Shown here piece after piece: positions 27,093 to 36,959 of a stretch of DNA of 64,000 nucleotides. Numbering within the stretch: the stretch's first letter is position 1; each line of letters opens with the position of its first letter. The notes beneath the pieces were generated by a model that worked only from the letters and a program-made list of their open reading frames with translations, had not been told where the DNA came from and made no database searches. Source of the stretch: Larkinella arboricola (GTDB lineage Bacteria; Bacteroidota; Bacteroidia; Cytophagales; Spirosomataceae); assembly GCF_003259745.1 (NCBI RefSeq), contig NZ_QLMC01000002.1, positions 248,001-312,000 on the forward strand, in the 5' to 3' direction. A program made the position numbers and the translations under genes.

Positions 27093-27121
27093 TAGTCCGT
27101 ATTATTGATTTATACGGACTA
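27093..27121. repeat. Perfect 9-bp inverted repeat upstream of corA
   Basis: TAGTCCGTA and TACGGACTA separated by 11 bases, 20 bases before the corA start. It has no T-run on the plus strand after it. It could be the end signal of the stress-protein transcript or an operator for corA; sequence alone does not decide. Confidence 0.45.
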
Positions 27122-27140
27122 ATTTCCCAATCCGCAGTTA

Positions 27141-28262
27141 ATGAAAGTCAATACGGGGAGCCACGGAGCCCGTAGGTACGTTATGAGGAGACGCCGGTAT
27201 AAACATTCGGAGAAAAAAGTAGGGGCCTCACCGGGAACCCTGATTTATGTTGGTCAGGAGATTGACTACAAAACCAAAATTCGCCGGATTGACTACAATG
27301 AAGCGGCTTATACCGTCGAAAACATCAAACGACTGGCTTCGTGCAGCCGCCCGGACGACGCTTCTGACATTGTATCCTGGGTCAATGTAGACGGCATTCA
27401 CGAGCCCAGCGTGATCGAACGAATCGGGCAGCAATACCAGTTGCATTCGCTGCTGCTCGAAGATGTGATGAACTCGCAGCAGAAACCAAAGGTGGAGGAA
27501 TACGATGGCTCCTACCTGTTTGCGACGCTCAAAATGCTGTATTTTAAGCCGGCGAGCGAGGAACTCGACAGCGAACACCTCAGTTTTGTGCTGGGCAAAA
27601 ATTACCTGATTTCCTTCCAGGAAGAACGAAAAGCAGACCTGTTTCAGCCGGTTCTGGACCGTATTCAGGCATCGGCGGGCAAAACCCGGCGCAACGGCCC
27701 CGATTACCTCCTGTACGCCCTGATGGATTTGGTGGTCGATCACTATTTTGTGGTGCTGGACAACATTGCCGAGAAACTGGAAGGGTTGGAGGACTGCATT
27801 ATTCAGCAGGCAGCCGGGCAGGATACGTTGACGCACCTGTATACCCTCAAACGCGAACTGACCCTGATGCGCAAAGCCGTCTGGCCCGTGCGGGAGATGC
27901 TGAGCCGCCTGTTGCTGGAAGAAAGTGAGCTGATTCGCCCCACCACCATCCCTTTTCTGCGTGATCTCTACGACCATGTTGTGCAGGTGCTGGACAGCAT
28001 CGACTCCTACCGCGAACTGGCCACGGGGCTGCTCGATGTCTATCTCTCGACGCTCAGCAACCGGATGAACTCGGTCATGAAAACACTCACAATTTTTTCC
28101 GCTATTTTTATGCCCCTAACCTTCATTGTGGGCGTCTACGGAATGAATTTTGACAATATGCCGGAGCTGCATACCCGCAGCGGTTATTTTGTCGTGCTGG
28201 GCGTTATGGCCGTTTTAACGGTTTTAATGATCATTTACTTCCGACGGCGAAGGTGGTTTTAA
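27141..28262 (+). CDS. corA: CorA-type Mg2+/Co2+ transporter
   Basis: 373 aa. A long soluble N-terminal funnel domain (SWVNVDGIHE..., LLLEDVMN-x-QQKPKVEEY) precedes two C-terminal helices (LTIFSAIFMPLTFIVGVYGMNF and YFVVLGVMAVLTVLMIIYF) with the pore signature GMNF and the following MPEL. It imports magnesium through a pentameric channel. A second ATG at 27183 could be the true start; the first 14 residues are not family-like. Confidence 0.92.
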   Translation: MKVNTGSHGARRYVMRRRRYKHSEKKVGASPGTLIYVGQEIDYKTKIRRIDYNEAAYTVENIKRLASCSRPDDASDIVSWVNVDGIHEPSVIERIGQQYQLHSLLLEDVMNSQQKPKVEEYDGSYLFATLKMLYFKPASEELDSEHLSFVLGKNYLISFQEERKADLFQPVLDRIQASAGKTRRNGPDYLLYALMDLVVDHYFVVLDNIAEKLEGLEDCIIQQAAGQDTLTHLYTLKRELTLMRKAVWPVREMLSRLLLEESELIRPTTIPFLRDLYDHVVQVLDSIDSYRELATGLLDVYLSTLSNRMNSVMKTLTIFSAIFMPLTFIVGVYGMNFDNMPELHTRSGYFVVLGVMAVLTVLMIIYFRRRRWF

Positions 28263-28274
28263 GTATACGGGTTT

Positions 28275-30752
28275 ATGACAATTCAGGAATTTGATATTAA
28301 TACGTCGGACGTTTATCCACTAACCGACAGTCGGCAATTATTGTCGCCAACGCCGGGCGGAGCGGCTAAAGCCATATTCTTTGCCATTCAGGGCGAACAC
28401 CACGACGGGCATCGGTTCATTACAGAACTCTACCGCAAAAACGTGCGGCAGTTTGTGGTTGAGACGGCGGCTCTGACGCCCGAACTCCGGCACGAACTGG
28501 CGCAATTGCCCGACGCCCGAATCTGGGAAGTGGGCAGCAGCCTGAGAACCTTGCAGGAGTGGGCCGCCCGGCACCGCTCTCAATTCGATATTCCCGTCGT
28601 GGGTATTACCGGCAGCAACGGCAAAACCATTGTGAAGGAGTGGCTGGCGCAGATTCTCGCGCCCGATTTTCGGACTCAGAAAAGCCCGAAAAGCTACAAC
28701 TCGCAGGTAGGTGTTCCGTTGTCGGTCTGGCCGCTGAATGAGCAGCACACGCTGGGGATTTTTGAAGCCGGTATTTCCAAACCAGCAGAAATGCAGGCGC
28801 TTCAGACCATTATCAAACCGACTATCGGTATTTTTACCAACATTGGTTCGGCGCATAACGAAGGATTCCGGTCCCAGAAGCAGAAAGTAGCCGAAAAACT
28901 TCGCCTGTTCCGGCAGACCGGTACGCTGATTTACCGGAAGTCGTACGCTGAAATTGATGAAGAAACGCACCTGCTGCTCAAAGCTGTCAACCCCACCATT
29001 CGCCTGATTAGCTGGTCGACCGGGCAGCCCGCCGAGGTGGTCGTTTCGTTTACACATCATACCAACGGAATGCTGATCCGGCTGGAATGGGAGGACCGTC
29101 CGTACCACATCCGGGTTCCGTTTTCCGACCCGGCTTCTCTCGAGAATGCGACGCACGTACTGCTGGCTGCGCTGGTGCTGGGTGTTACCGACGAAGCCGT
29201 TTTGCAGGACCGTTTTGCGCGACTGCGGCCAGTGTCGATGCGGCTGGAACTGAAAGAAGGCATTCACCGCAACCTGCTGATCGACGACACCTACAATAAT
29301 GACCTAGCCGGTTTGTCGATTGCGCTGGATTTTCTGAGTCAGCAGGATGCTACCCGCCAGAAAGTGCTGGTGCTGTCGGATTTGCTCGAAACCGGTATGG
29401 CTGCCGACGATCTCTACCCAGCCATTGCCCGGATGATAACCGAAAAAGCGGTTGGTCAACTGATCGGCGTTGGGCCGGAAATCAGCCGGTTTCAATCTGT
29501 TTTTACGGTTCCGAGCCGGTTTTATGCAACCACGAATGAATTATTGCAATCGGGCTATTTGAACGGCCTGACGGATTCGGTAATTCTGGTGAAAGGAGCC
29601 CGGCGGTTCTCGTTCGAAACCGTGATCAATCGTTTCGTACAGAAATCGCACCGTACGGTATTGGAAATCAACCTCGATGCGCTGACGCACAACCTGAATT
29701 TCTACCGCAACCGGGTGGGTTCACAAACCAAAATTATGGTGATGGTCAAGGCATTTGCGTACGGAAGCGGAAGCGCCGAAGTGGCCAGCCTCCTCCAGTA
29801 TCACCGGGTCGATTACCTGGCCGTAGCGTATGCCGACGAGGGCGTAGGACTTCGCGAAAACGGAATCCAACTGCCGATCATGGTTATGAACCCGTCACCG
29901 CAGGCTTTCCGTCAACTGATTGATTACCAACTGGAACCCGAACTTTACAGCTTCCGGATTCTGGATGAGTGGCTACAGTTTCTGAAGCAGGAAAAGCCGT
30001 CGATGGCCATTCCGCCCATTCACCTCAAACTGGATACGGGGATGCACCGGCTGGGATTTTTACCGGGCGAAGTAGCGGCTCTGGGTCAACTGCTGAAAGA
30101 AAATCCGGCCTTGCGGGTGGCATCGGTTTTCAGTCACCTGGTTGGGTCCGACGAAGCGGAACACACGGCTTTTTCGCAGGAGCAATACCGGCTGCTGATC
30201 GACGGAGCCGCGCAACTGGAATCCTATTTAGGCTACCGACCGCTCCGGCATCTGCTTAATTCGGCGGGTATTGTGCGCTTGCCGGAATTCAAACTGGATA
30301 TGGTCCGGCTCGGTATCGGTCTCTACGGCGTGGAATCCAGTAAACTGGAACCGCAGCAGGTGCAACCCATTGGCACGTTAAAAACCGTTATTAGCCAGAT
30401 TAAAGAACTGAAAGCCGGAGAAACTGTGGGCTACAGCCGCCGGGGTGTGCTGGACCACAACGCCCGTATTGCTACCCTGGCCATTGGGTATGCCGACGGC
30501 TACGACCGCCGACTGGGCAATGGGGTTGGGCAGGTTTGGGTCAACGGGGTGCTTTGTCCGACGGTTGGGAGTGTTTGCATGGACATGACGATGATTGACG
30601 TAACGGCGGCTTCGGCGCAGGAAGGGGACGAAGCCATCCTGTTTGGGCCTCAGGTGCCTATTTCTGATCTGGCAAACCGCATCGGAACGATACCGTACGA
30701 AATTCTGACGGGTGTCAGCGAGCGCGTGAAGCGGGTTTTCTACCGGGAATAA
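28275..30752 (+). CDS. Bifunctional UDP-MurNAc-tripeptide--D-Ala-D-Ala ligase / alanine racemase
   Basis: 825 aa. Residues 1-455 are MurF: the P-loop VGITGSNGKTIVKEWL near 112 and the ligase C-domain with DDTYNNDLAGL. It joins D-Ala-D-Ala to the muramyl tripeptide. Residues 456-825 are alanine racemase: PLP lysine in VMVKAFAYGSG, LKLDTGMHRLGF, and the second catalytic region with VGSVCMDMTMIDV. It makes D-alanine for the same pathway. This fusion is known and common in Bacteroidetes. It is separated from corA by 12 bases. Confidence 0.95.
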   Translation: MTIQEFDINTSDVYPLTDSRQLLSPTPGGAAKAIFFAIQGEHHDGHRFITELYRKNVRQFVVETAALTPELRHELAQLPDARIWEVGSSLRTLQEWAARHRSQFDIPVVGITGSNGKTIVKEWLAQILAPDFRTQKSPKSYNSQVGVPLSVWPLNEQHTLGIFEAGISKPAEMQALQTIIKPTIGIFTNIGSAHNEGFRSQKQKVAEKLRLFRQTGTLIYRKSYAEIDEETHLLLKAVNPTIRLISWSTGQPAEVVVSFTHHTNGMLIRLEWEDRPYHIRVPFSDPASLENATHVLLAALVLGVTDEAVLQDRFARLRPVSMRLELKEGIHRNLLIDDTYNNDLAGLSIALDFLSQQDATRQKVLVLSDLLETGMAADDLYPAIARMITEKAVGQLIGVGPEISRFQSVFTVPSRFYATTNELLQSGYLNGLTDSVILVKGARRFSFETVINRFVQKSHRTVLEINLDALTHNLNFYRNRVGSQTKIMVMVKAFAYGSGSAEVASLLQYHRVDYLAVAYADEGVGLRENGIQLPIMVMNPSPQAFRQLIDYQLEPELYSFRILDEWLQFLKQEKPSMAIPPIHLKLDTGMHRLGFLPGEVAALGQLLKENPALRVASVFSHLVGSDEAEHTAFSQEQYRLLIDGAAQLESYLGYRPLRHLLNSAGIVRLPEFKLDMVRLGIGLYGVESSKLEPQQVQPIGTLKTVISQIKELKAGETVGYSRRGVLDHNARIATLAIGYADGYDRRLGNGVGQVWVNGVLCPTVGSVCMDMTMIDVTAASAQEGDEAILFGPQVPISDLANRIGTIPYEILTGVSERVKRVFYRE

Positions 30753-30758
30753 ATTACA

Positions 30759-30792
30759 AAAGCCCGCCAGTCGGAAACCAACTGACGGGCTT
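30759..30792. terminator. Hairpin terminator between converging genes
   Basis: AAGCCCGCCAGT / ACTGACGGGCTT imperfect stem (one mismatch region) with an 8-10 base loop, preceded by an A-run. It lies just after the murF-alr stop; the T-run on the plus strand is weak. Confidence 0.65.
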
Positions 30793-30945
30793 CATCTGTC
30801 CCCACAAACCGCTCTCACAGGGTTCTTCACGGTTGGTGAACGAATCACCAACGTCACTCTTTTTTCTTTTTAGAAGAAAGACGTTAGACAAGGAAGTAAC
30901 AATTTTACGTTCCGTAGTTCTTGTCTGATGCCTCGCTTCGATGGT

Positions 30946-31656
30946 TTATTTTGGCATTCTGGCTTTGGCTTCTTCGAGCGCCAGTTTTTTGGTTTCCAGG
31001 TCTTTACCCGAGCTTTCCAGATCGGTTTTGGTGGTTTCTGTGTCGCGCTGTAACTGCTCCAGTTCACGGGCGTTTTCCTCCAGCCGTTTCGCCAGGTTCT
31101 CTTTTTCTTTTTTGTTTCGTTCGATATCACGCACCAGCTTTTCACTCTGTTTCGTCAGCCGGTCCTGCTTTTTCTGGGCTTCCGTGTATGAATCGTTGGC
31201 GAGCTTGATGTCGTAATTAATCTGGGTCCGTTCCGCAAAGCTTTTCAGCAGCGCTTCCACATCGCCGTACATCTCGTTGCCCGGCGTGACGTAATTGCCA
31301 CTGCCCTGATCAACGGCCAGAAAAATTGTTGCCTTGTTTTTGTCCGTGGAAACCTTACTGGCAACATTTAGCGGTTCCGACGAAAGAACCGCAACTTTAG
31401 CCGCTGGTATTTTGTACACTCCGTTGCGGCCAGTCGCCACTTTTCCGTACGATTTTATCAGGGCTTCCCATTCTTTCTCAACGAATTTCCCCTCAATGGG
31501 AACGTCGATGCTAAGTCCCGCCAGCGATATCTTATCGACATTTTGCGTAACCGACGATACCGTTTGCGCTTGAAGCGGGGAAAATGCTGCGGCCAGACTA
31601 AACAGGCATGAGCAAAACAAGATGGATAAGAACGAGTGAAATGCTGATGTTTTCAT
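30946..31656 (-). CDS. Exported coiled-coil protein of unknown function
   Basis: 236 aa. Signal peptide about 1-30 (ends SPLQAQ). A globular part (residues 40-145, LSIDVPIEGKFVEKEWEALIKSYGKV... with FLAVDQGSGNYVTPGN) precedes a long coiled coil (about 150-232, heavy in Lys/Glu/Leu) that ends the protein. The start ATG overlaps the stop of the upstream methyltransferase gene by four bases (ATGA), so translation is probably coupled. No family recognised; a periplasmic structural role is a guess. Confidence 0.65.
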   Translation of the reverse strand: MKTSAFHSFLSILFCSCLFSLAAAFSPLQAQTVSSVTQNVDKISLAGLSIDVPIEGKFVEKEWEALIKSYGKVATGRNGVYKIPAAKVAVLSSEPLNVASKVSTDKNKATIFLAVDQGSGNYVTPGNEMYGDVEALLKSFAERTQINYDIKLANDSYTEAQKKQDRLTKQSEKLVRDIERNKKEKENLAKRLEENARELEQLQRDTETTKTDLESSGKDLETKKLALEEAKARMPK

Positions 31657-32900
31657 GAAAGTAACGATGGATAAAAGGATTTTCTTGTAATAATTATTCT
31701 TTTCTTATTGTCAAAAAGGGTCGTTGCGAACAGGTACAGGTCCCCGCCCGTGGCAATTCCCAGCTTTTTACGCAGTGTTTCAGTTGCTTCCGGAAAGTTC
31801 CGGACACTCAGGTTTGCTTTACGATCCGGTAAAAAAGAGTGAACCTCTTTTCGGTCCGGTTTGCAATTGCCTATGACTTCAAATGAGCGACCCGGAAAGT
31901 CGGGCAGCAGCTCATCGCTGGTGTACAGATGGCTGTTCGGGGCCAGTTTAAACAGACCGAACCGTTCGGCCACAATCCGGAATGCTCCCGCTTTTAGTAA
32001 AGACGTATTGGGTTCGTATAAGTAACGCATCGGATCGTGGAAGTTGACCTGGGCGGCCCGTTCTTCGGTTCGGCGGAATGTAAACCGTTCGTCACTACCC
32101 GTAGAACGAAGATTAACCGTTTGTATGGTAACGTCCGGATAAGGGTTTGCCGTCAAAACAAACAGGACTTCTTTGCATTCGTTGTCAACCGACACCACAT
32201 GAACGGCGGCCACATCGGGGAGTTGCCGGATAACCGTTTCAATGTCAATCAGGGGGGACGTTTTGAGCAGTACCGACGTTGCCTTCTGCCGTAAACCAGC
32301 CGGGTGCGCAGGCCGGTACCAGTCCAGCACGTTGGGTTCACAATCTTCCAGCCGCACCACTTTTCCTCCCTGGCGGTCGCGCCGGGCCGGGTCGAGGTAC
32401 AGCCAGTCGGCCAAACCCGTAAAATGGGTCAGAAAGCTTTCTGCATTGGTATGTGGCGCTAGTTGATGCGGAAAATCAATGTTGGTGCCGCCCAGTTTGG
32501 GGAGGTTGAAAGCCGCCAGGTCAGCCAGATCAGGTTGTTGTTCCACATAGATAACACGATCAGCCTGTTGCGAAAAAGCCCATGAATCAACGCCCATACC
32601 GCCCGTCAGGTCAATGACCAGGGCCGATTTTCCGCCATGTTGCGACAAAAGAGACGCTTTGTAAGCGGCTGTCCGCTCCGACGATGCCTGCTCGACCGAG
32701 AGGGCGGGGGGGAACACCAGTTCCGGATTGGCGTACCAGCTGGGTAATTTAAAACGGGCTTTTTGCCGGGCGACCAGTTGAGCCGCCACCACCTTAAGCC
32801 GCACGTCGTCTGAGTCCGTCTGACGAAGCAGTAACGCGTGCGGATCAGCGTTTAAATTTTTCTGGACAAACCGTTGCTCATTGGGGGTTAGATCGGTCAT
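31653..32900 (-). CDS. SAM-dependent methyltransferase with THUMP-like (PG_1098-type) domains
   Basis: 415 aa. The centre carries SAM motif I (VIDLTGGMGVDSWAFS, about 95-110) and a DPARRDRQGG motif IV-like site. The C-terminal half (VSVDNECKEVLFVL..., FEVIGNCKPDRKEVHSFLP..., NLSVRNFPEATETLRKKLGI) matches the ferredoxin-like plus THUMP-like arrangement of PG_1098-family proteins, thought to modify RNA. The substrate is unknown. It is upstream of, and overlaps, the coiled-coil protein gene. Confidence 0.8.
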   Translation of the reverse strand: MTDLTPNEQRFVQKNLNADPHALLLRQTDSDDVRLKVVAAQLVARQKARFKLPSWYANPELVFPPALSVEQASSERTAAYKASLLSQHGGKSALVIDLTGGMGVDSWAFSQQADRVIYVEQQPDLADLAAFNLPKLGGTNIDFPHQLAPHTNAESFLTHFTGLADWLYLDPARRDRQGGKVVRLEDCEPNVLDWYRPAHPAGLRQKATSVLLKTSPLIDIETVIRQLPDVAAVHVVSVDNECKEVLFVLTANPYPDVTIQTVNLRSTGSDERFTFRRTEERAAQVNFHDPMRYLYEPNTSLLKAGAFRIVAERFGLFKLAPNSHLYTSDELLPDFPGRSFEVIGNCKPDRKEVHSFLPDRKANLSVRNFPEATETLRKKLGIATGGDLYLFATTLFDNKKRIIITRKSFYPSLLS

Positions 32901-33022
32901 TCAAGCTAATAAATTGTAGAAATATTGGAGAAGATTAAAAAAGGATTAAATTTTTTTACGAATTTGCAGTTGTAAATTTCGATTTACTCCTATCACACAA
33001 AGTTTTACTTAATTAAATTCTT

Positions 33023-34636
33023 ATGAAAATCTTTAGTCCTCTAAAGACACTATCCAAATACTCTCTCGCTACCTTTCGAGCCGATTTGCCAGCGGGCTTA
33101 TCCGTTTTTCTAGTCGCCTTACCACTTTGTCTGGGAATTGCGCTGGCATCCGGTGCACCTTTGTTTTCTGGCCTGGTCGCCGGCATGATCGGCGGTCTGG
33201 TGATTGGTTTTTTATCGGGTTCGGAAGTCAGCGTGAGTGGTCCGGCTGCGGGTCTGGCCGTGATTGTAGCCGATAGCATCAATAACCTGGGTGCGTTTGA
33301 GGTGTTTCTGACGGCAGTAGTTATAGCCGGTATCATTCAGTTTGTTCTGGGTCTGCTAAAAGCAGGTAAATTTAGCGGTTATTTTCCCGACAGCGTTATC
33401 CGTGGGTTGCTCGTTGCCATTGGTCTGGTAATTATTCTGAAGCAGATTCCGCACGCACTGGGCCGTGATAACGATTTTGAAGGTGAGTTTGCATTTCAGC
33501 AACTGGCTGACGGTGAAAATACCATCTCTGAAATTTACCGGGCCGTCGTTACCGCCAGTACCGGTGCTGTCATCATCAGCCTTGCGTCCTTTTTTCTGCT
33601 GTTTTTCTGGGAAAAAGCGTCCAAGAAAGGAATCGGGTTCTTTAAAAATTTCCCCGGCGCACTGGCCGTCGTGATTTTAGGTATTGGCCTGAACGAGCTT
33701 TTTCGGATGGTTATGCCGGACTGGTACCTGGGCACGTCGGCTCACCAGCACATGGTGCAGATTCCGGAAATTGAGCCCGACAAAGGCATTTTTTCCGTTT
33801 TTTACTTTCCGGATTTCGGGGCGTTAACTAACCCGAAAGTCTACGTGACGGCCATCACCATTGCGATTGTTGCCAGTCTGGAAACCCTGCTGAACCTGGA
33901 AGCCGCCGACAAACTAGATCCGGAAAAACGGGTTTCCTCGCCCGATCAGGAGATGGTGGCGCAGGGGATTGGTAATATGTTCTCCGGTTTGATCGGTGGC
34001 TTACCCGTTACGTCGGTGATTGTCCGGACCTCGGCCAACGTTTACGGCGGCAATAAAACACGGGTTTCGGCCATCATTCACGGTATTTTCCTGCTGGTGG
34101 CGGTCTTTCTGGGAGCTCCTTTGCTGAACCTGATTCCGCTGTCGTGTCTGGCTGCGCTGCTCATCACGGTTGGTTACAAACTGGCGAAACCGGAGATTTT
34201 CAAAAAAACGTATCAGGAAGGTATTTACCAGTTTATTCCCTTTATTGTTACTGTACTCGGAATTGTGTTTACTGATTTGCTGATCGGTATTGGCATTGGT
34301 CTGGTGGTCGGTATTCTGTTTGTGCTGTTTACCAACTTCCAGACGGCTTTCCGGGTGGTACGGGATGGCAACAAGGTTCTGATTAAATTCCAGAAAGACC
34401 TGTATTTCCTGGTGAAACCGCAACTAAAGCAAACCCTGCGCGATTTGCAGCCGGGCGATCAGGTTCTGGTGGATGGAACGTACGCATCGTTTATCGATCA
34501 CGATATCTACAATATTTTGCAGGATTTTCAGGAAACCGCCCATACGCAGAATATTAAGTATGAACTGAAGAACGTATCATTAAAAAAACGCAGCCTACGC
34601 CATGCACGCACACGAGAAGATGTTATTAGCGAATAA
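33023..34636 (+). CDS. SulP-family anion transporter, likely bicarbonate importer
   Basis: 537 aa, about 12-14 transmembrane helices. SulP motifs include DLPAGLSVFLVALPLCLGIALASGAP at the N-terminus and SLETLLNLEAADKLDPEKR before helix 8. The C-terminal 90 residues form a STAS-like domain (VLIKFQKDLYFLVKPQLKQTL...LVDGTYASFID). SulP proteins carry sulfate, bicarbonate or other anions. Its last 35 bases overlap a carbonic anhydrase gene, which points to bicarbonate; this is inference from context. Confidence 0.88.
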   Translation: MKIFSPLKTLSKYSLATFRADLPAGLSVFLVALPLCLGIALASGAPLFSGLVAGMIGGLVIGFLSGSEVSVSGPAAGLAVIVADSINNLGAFEVFLTAVVIAGIIQFVLGLLKAGKFSGYFPDSVIRGLLVAIGLVIILKQIPHALGRDNDFEGEFAFQQLADGENTISEIYRAVVTASTGAVIISLASFFLLFFWEKASKKGIGFFKNFPGALAVVILGIGLNELFRMVMPDWYLGTSAHQHMVQIPEIEPDKGIFSVFYFPDFGALTNPKVYVTAITIAIVASLETLLNLEAADKLDPEKRVSSPDQEMVAQGIGNMFSGLIGGLPVTSVIVRTSANVYGGNKTRVSAIIHGIFLLVAVFLGAPLLNLIPLSCLAALLITVGYKLAKPEIFKKTYQEGIYQFIPFIVTVLGIVFTDLLIGIGIGLVVGILFVLFTNFQTAFRVVRDGNKVLIKFQKDLYFLVKPQLKQTLRDLQPGDQVLVDGTYASFIDHDIYNILQDFQETAHTQNIKYELKNVSLKKRSLRHARTREDVISE

Positions 34637-35291
34637 AGCCTGGGCCCTCGATAAGCTCGAATTAAACGAGCATTATTTCGAGGATCTGGCGGCCGACCAG
34701 AAACCGCAGTTTCTGTGGATTGGCTGTTCCGACAGTCGGGTATCGGCCGAGGAAATCACGGGTACGATGCCGGGCGAAATGTTTGTCCATCGGAACATCG
34801 CCAATCAGGTCATTTCCTCGGATCTGAACCTGCTCAGCGTTTTGCAATACGCCGTTGAGGTGCTGAAAGTCCGGCACATTATTGTCTGCGGTCACTACGA
34901 GTGCGGTGGGGTTAAAGCCGCCCTGCTCGACAAACGCTACGGTTTGATTGACAACTGGTTGCAAAATATCCAGATCGTCAAGCAGAAATATGCAACGGAA
35001 CTCAATGCCATCACCAACGAGCACGAACGCTTCAACCGGCTGGTGGAACTGAGCACGCGGGAGCAGGTCTATAACCTAGGGCATACCTCCATTATCCAGG
35101 AGGCCTGGAACCGCAAGCAGGAACTGTGGATTCACGGCTGGGTTTTCAATATGCACAACGGGCAGTTGAATAAGGTTGTCGATTTATCGTCGGAAGATCA
35201 GGCCGATGTTGATCTGGTGAAGGAGCTGGGTGCCGAAGGCGGCCTGGCCAAAGCCCTGACCACCGACATCCGGCTGATCCCGGAAAAATGA
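34602..35291 (+). CDS. Beta-class carbonic anhydrase
   Basis: 229 aa. It hydrates CO2 to bicarbonate. Zinc ligands are in place: Cys and Asp of WIGCSDSRV and the His/Cys pair of CGHYECGGV. The rest follows the E. coli Can-type pattern (VHRNIANQVISSDLNLLSVLQYAVEVL, LWIHGWVFNMHNGQL). It overlaps the SulP gene by 35 bases in another frame, so translation is likely coupled. A second ATG at 34620 would reduce the overlap to 17 bases. Confidence 0.95.
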   Translation: MHAHEKMLLANKAWALDKLELNEHYFEDLAADQKPQFLWIGCSDSRVSAEEITGTMPGEMFVHRNIANQVISSDLNLLSVLQYAVEVLKVRHIIVCGHYECGGVKAALLDKRYGLIDNWLQNIQIVKQKYATELNAITNEHERFNRLVELSTREQVYNLGHTSIIQEAWNRKQELWIHGWVFNMHNGQLNKVVDLSSEDQADVDLVKELGAEGGLAKALTTDIRLIPEK

Positions 35292-35308
35292 GTTAAATGA
35301 CTGGTTAC

Positions 35309-35338
35309 GGCATGGCCGCCCGCACGGGCGGCCATGCC
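35309..35338 (+). terminator. Strong GC-rich hairpin after carbonic anhydrase
   Basis: Perfect stem GGCATGGCCGCCCG / CGGGCGGCCATGCC with a two-base loop, followed by ATTTTCC. The short T-run makes termination likely but not certain. Confidence 0.75.
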
Positions 35339-35413
35339 ATTTTCCGTGTATTTGTAGGAAAAAAGCGGTTTATGTTGCTTTTTTATGGCGTATTCCAAAA
35401 CCCTACATAGTAC

Positions 35414-36946
35414 ATGACTACAAAACCTGTGTCTCACGCCACCACCGAAACAAGCGGTGTCTGGCGGGTCATCACCGCTTCCTCGGTCGGAACCCTCATC
35501 GAATGGTACGACTTTTACATCTTCGGCAGCTTAGCCACCATTCTTTCCGCTCAGTTTTTTCCAAAAGACAATCCTACCGCCGGGTTTTTATCGACGCTGG
35601 CCACTTTTGCCGCCGGGTTTATCGTACGACCGTTCGGGGCGCTGGTGTTCGGGCGGCTGGGCGATCTGGTGGGCCGAAAATATACGTTTCTGCTCACGCT
35701 CGTGCTGATGGGTGGTTCTACGTTCCTGATTGGCTGCGTGCCCGGCTACGAATCCATCGGGATGCTGGCTCCGGCTCTGGTGCTGCTGCTTCGGTTGATT
35801 CAGGGGTTGGCGCTGGGCGGTGAATACGGCGGGGCAGCCACCTACGTCGCCGAACACTCGCCCGAAGGCAAACGGGGCTACTTCACGAGTTTTATCCAGA
35901 CAACGGCTACGCTGGGGCTGTTTGTTTCGCTGGGCGTTATTCTGCTGACCCGGCAGACGCTGGGCACGGATGTTTTTAATGCCTGGGGCTGGCGGGTACC
36001 GTTCATTTTATCTGCTATTCTGGTGGGCGTATCCATCTACATCCGGCTGCGCATGTCGGAGTCGCCCATCTTTCAGAAAATCAAAGCAGAAGGCAAGATT
36101 TCGACCAACCCGTTAAAGGAAAGCTTTGGTAAAAAAGCCAACCTGAAGATGGTTCTGCTGGCCCTGTTTGGAGCAACGGCGGGTCAGGGTGTGATCTGGT
36201 ACACCGGCCAGTTCTACGCTCTTTCGTTTATTCAGAAAATCTGCAACGTCGAGTTTGCCCAATCGAACTACATCATTGCGCTGGCCCTGCTGGTGGCCAC
36301 GCCCTTCTTCGTGATTTTTGGCGGGTTGTCCGACCGTATCGGTCGCCGGAACATCATGCTGGCCGGGATGTTGCTGGGCGTGTTAACCTACCGGCCCATC
36401 TACCGCGCCATGTACAGCCTGGCCGATACCACTCAGAAGACGGAATTGACCTTCCGCCAGAGCATCGAAACCAAGAAGGAACGCGTCGAGGGGACGGACG
36501 AATTTAAAACGACCACTTCGGCCGTTCGCTACTACGACGATGGCACGGTTTACCGGGAAATCCAACCCCAGCCCGGTTCGGCGTTGACCGCCGTGAGTAA
36601 GGAAGTGACGCTGGGCAACGAAGCATTCTGGCTCATGACGGTGCTGGTGCTGGTGCAGGTATTGTATGTTACGATGGTGTACGGCCCGATTGCGGCTTTT
36701 CTGGTCGAGCTGTTTCCGACGCGGATTCGGTACACGTCCATGTCGCTGCCCTACCACATCGGTAACGGTGTTTTTGGCGGTTTGACACCGTTCATTGCAA
36801 CCAGCCTGGTGGAAACGGCGAATAAAACCGGTTCGCTCGATTCGTATTTGCAGGGGCTGTGGTACCCAATCGGTATTGCCGCGGTTTGCCTGATAATCGG
36901 CGCTCTGTACATTGACAAAAAACAGTATAAAACCGTAGAAGACTAA
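35414..36946 (+). CDS. MFS transporter of the metabolite:H+ symporter (MHS) type
   Basis: 510 aa. N-terminal SSVGTLIEWYDFYIFGSLA and the loop RPFGALVFGRLGDLVGRKYTF are MHS signatures (ProP, ShiA, KgtP relatives). After the GGLSDRIGRRNIMLAG loop the protein carries a hydrophilic insertion of about 70 residues (roughly 335-400, TTQKTELTFRQ...ALTAVSKEV) rich in Lys, Glu and Thr, absent from typical 430-450-aa members. It is followed by a small membrane protein and acetyl-CoA synthetase, so a short organic acid such as acetate is a reasonable substrate guess. Confidence 0.85.
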   Translation: MTTKPVSHATTETSGVWRVITASSVGTLIEWYDFYIFGSLATILSAQFFPKDNPTAGFLSTLATFAAGFIVRPFGALVFGRLGDLVGRKYTFLLTLVLMGGSTFLIGCVPGYESIGMLAPALVLLLRLIQGLALGGEYGGAATYVAEHSPEGKRGYFTSFIQTTATLGLFVSLGVILLTRQTLGTDVFNAWGWRVPFILSAILVGVSIYIRLRMSESPIFQKIKAEGKISTNPLKESFGKKANLKMVLLALFGATAGQGVIWYTGQFYALSFIQKICNVEFAQSNYIIALALLVATPFFVIFGGLSDRIGRRNIMLAGMLLGVLTYRPIYRAMYSLADTTQKTELTFRQSIETKKERVEGTDEFKTTTSAVRYYDDGTVYREIQPQPGSALTAVSKEVTLGNEAFWLMTVLVLVQVLYVTMVYGPIAAFLVELFPTRIRYTSMSLPYHIGNGVFGGLTPFIATSLVETANKTGSLDSYLQGLWYPIGIAAVCLIIGALYIDKKQYKTVED

Positions 36947-36959
36947 GCCCGTACCCCAC

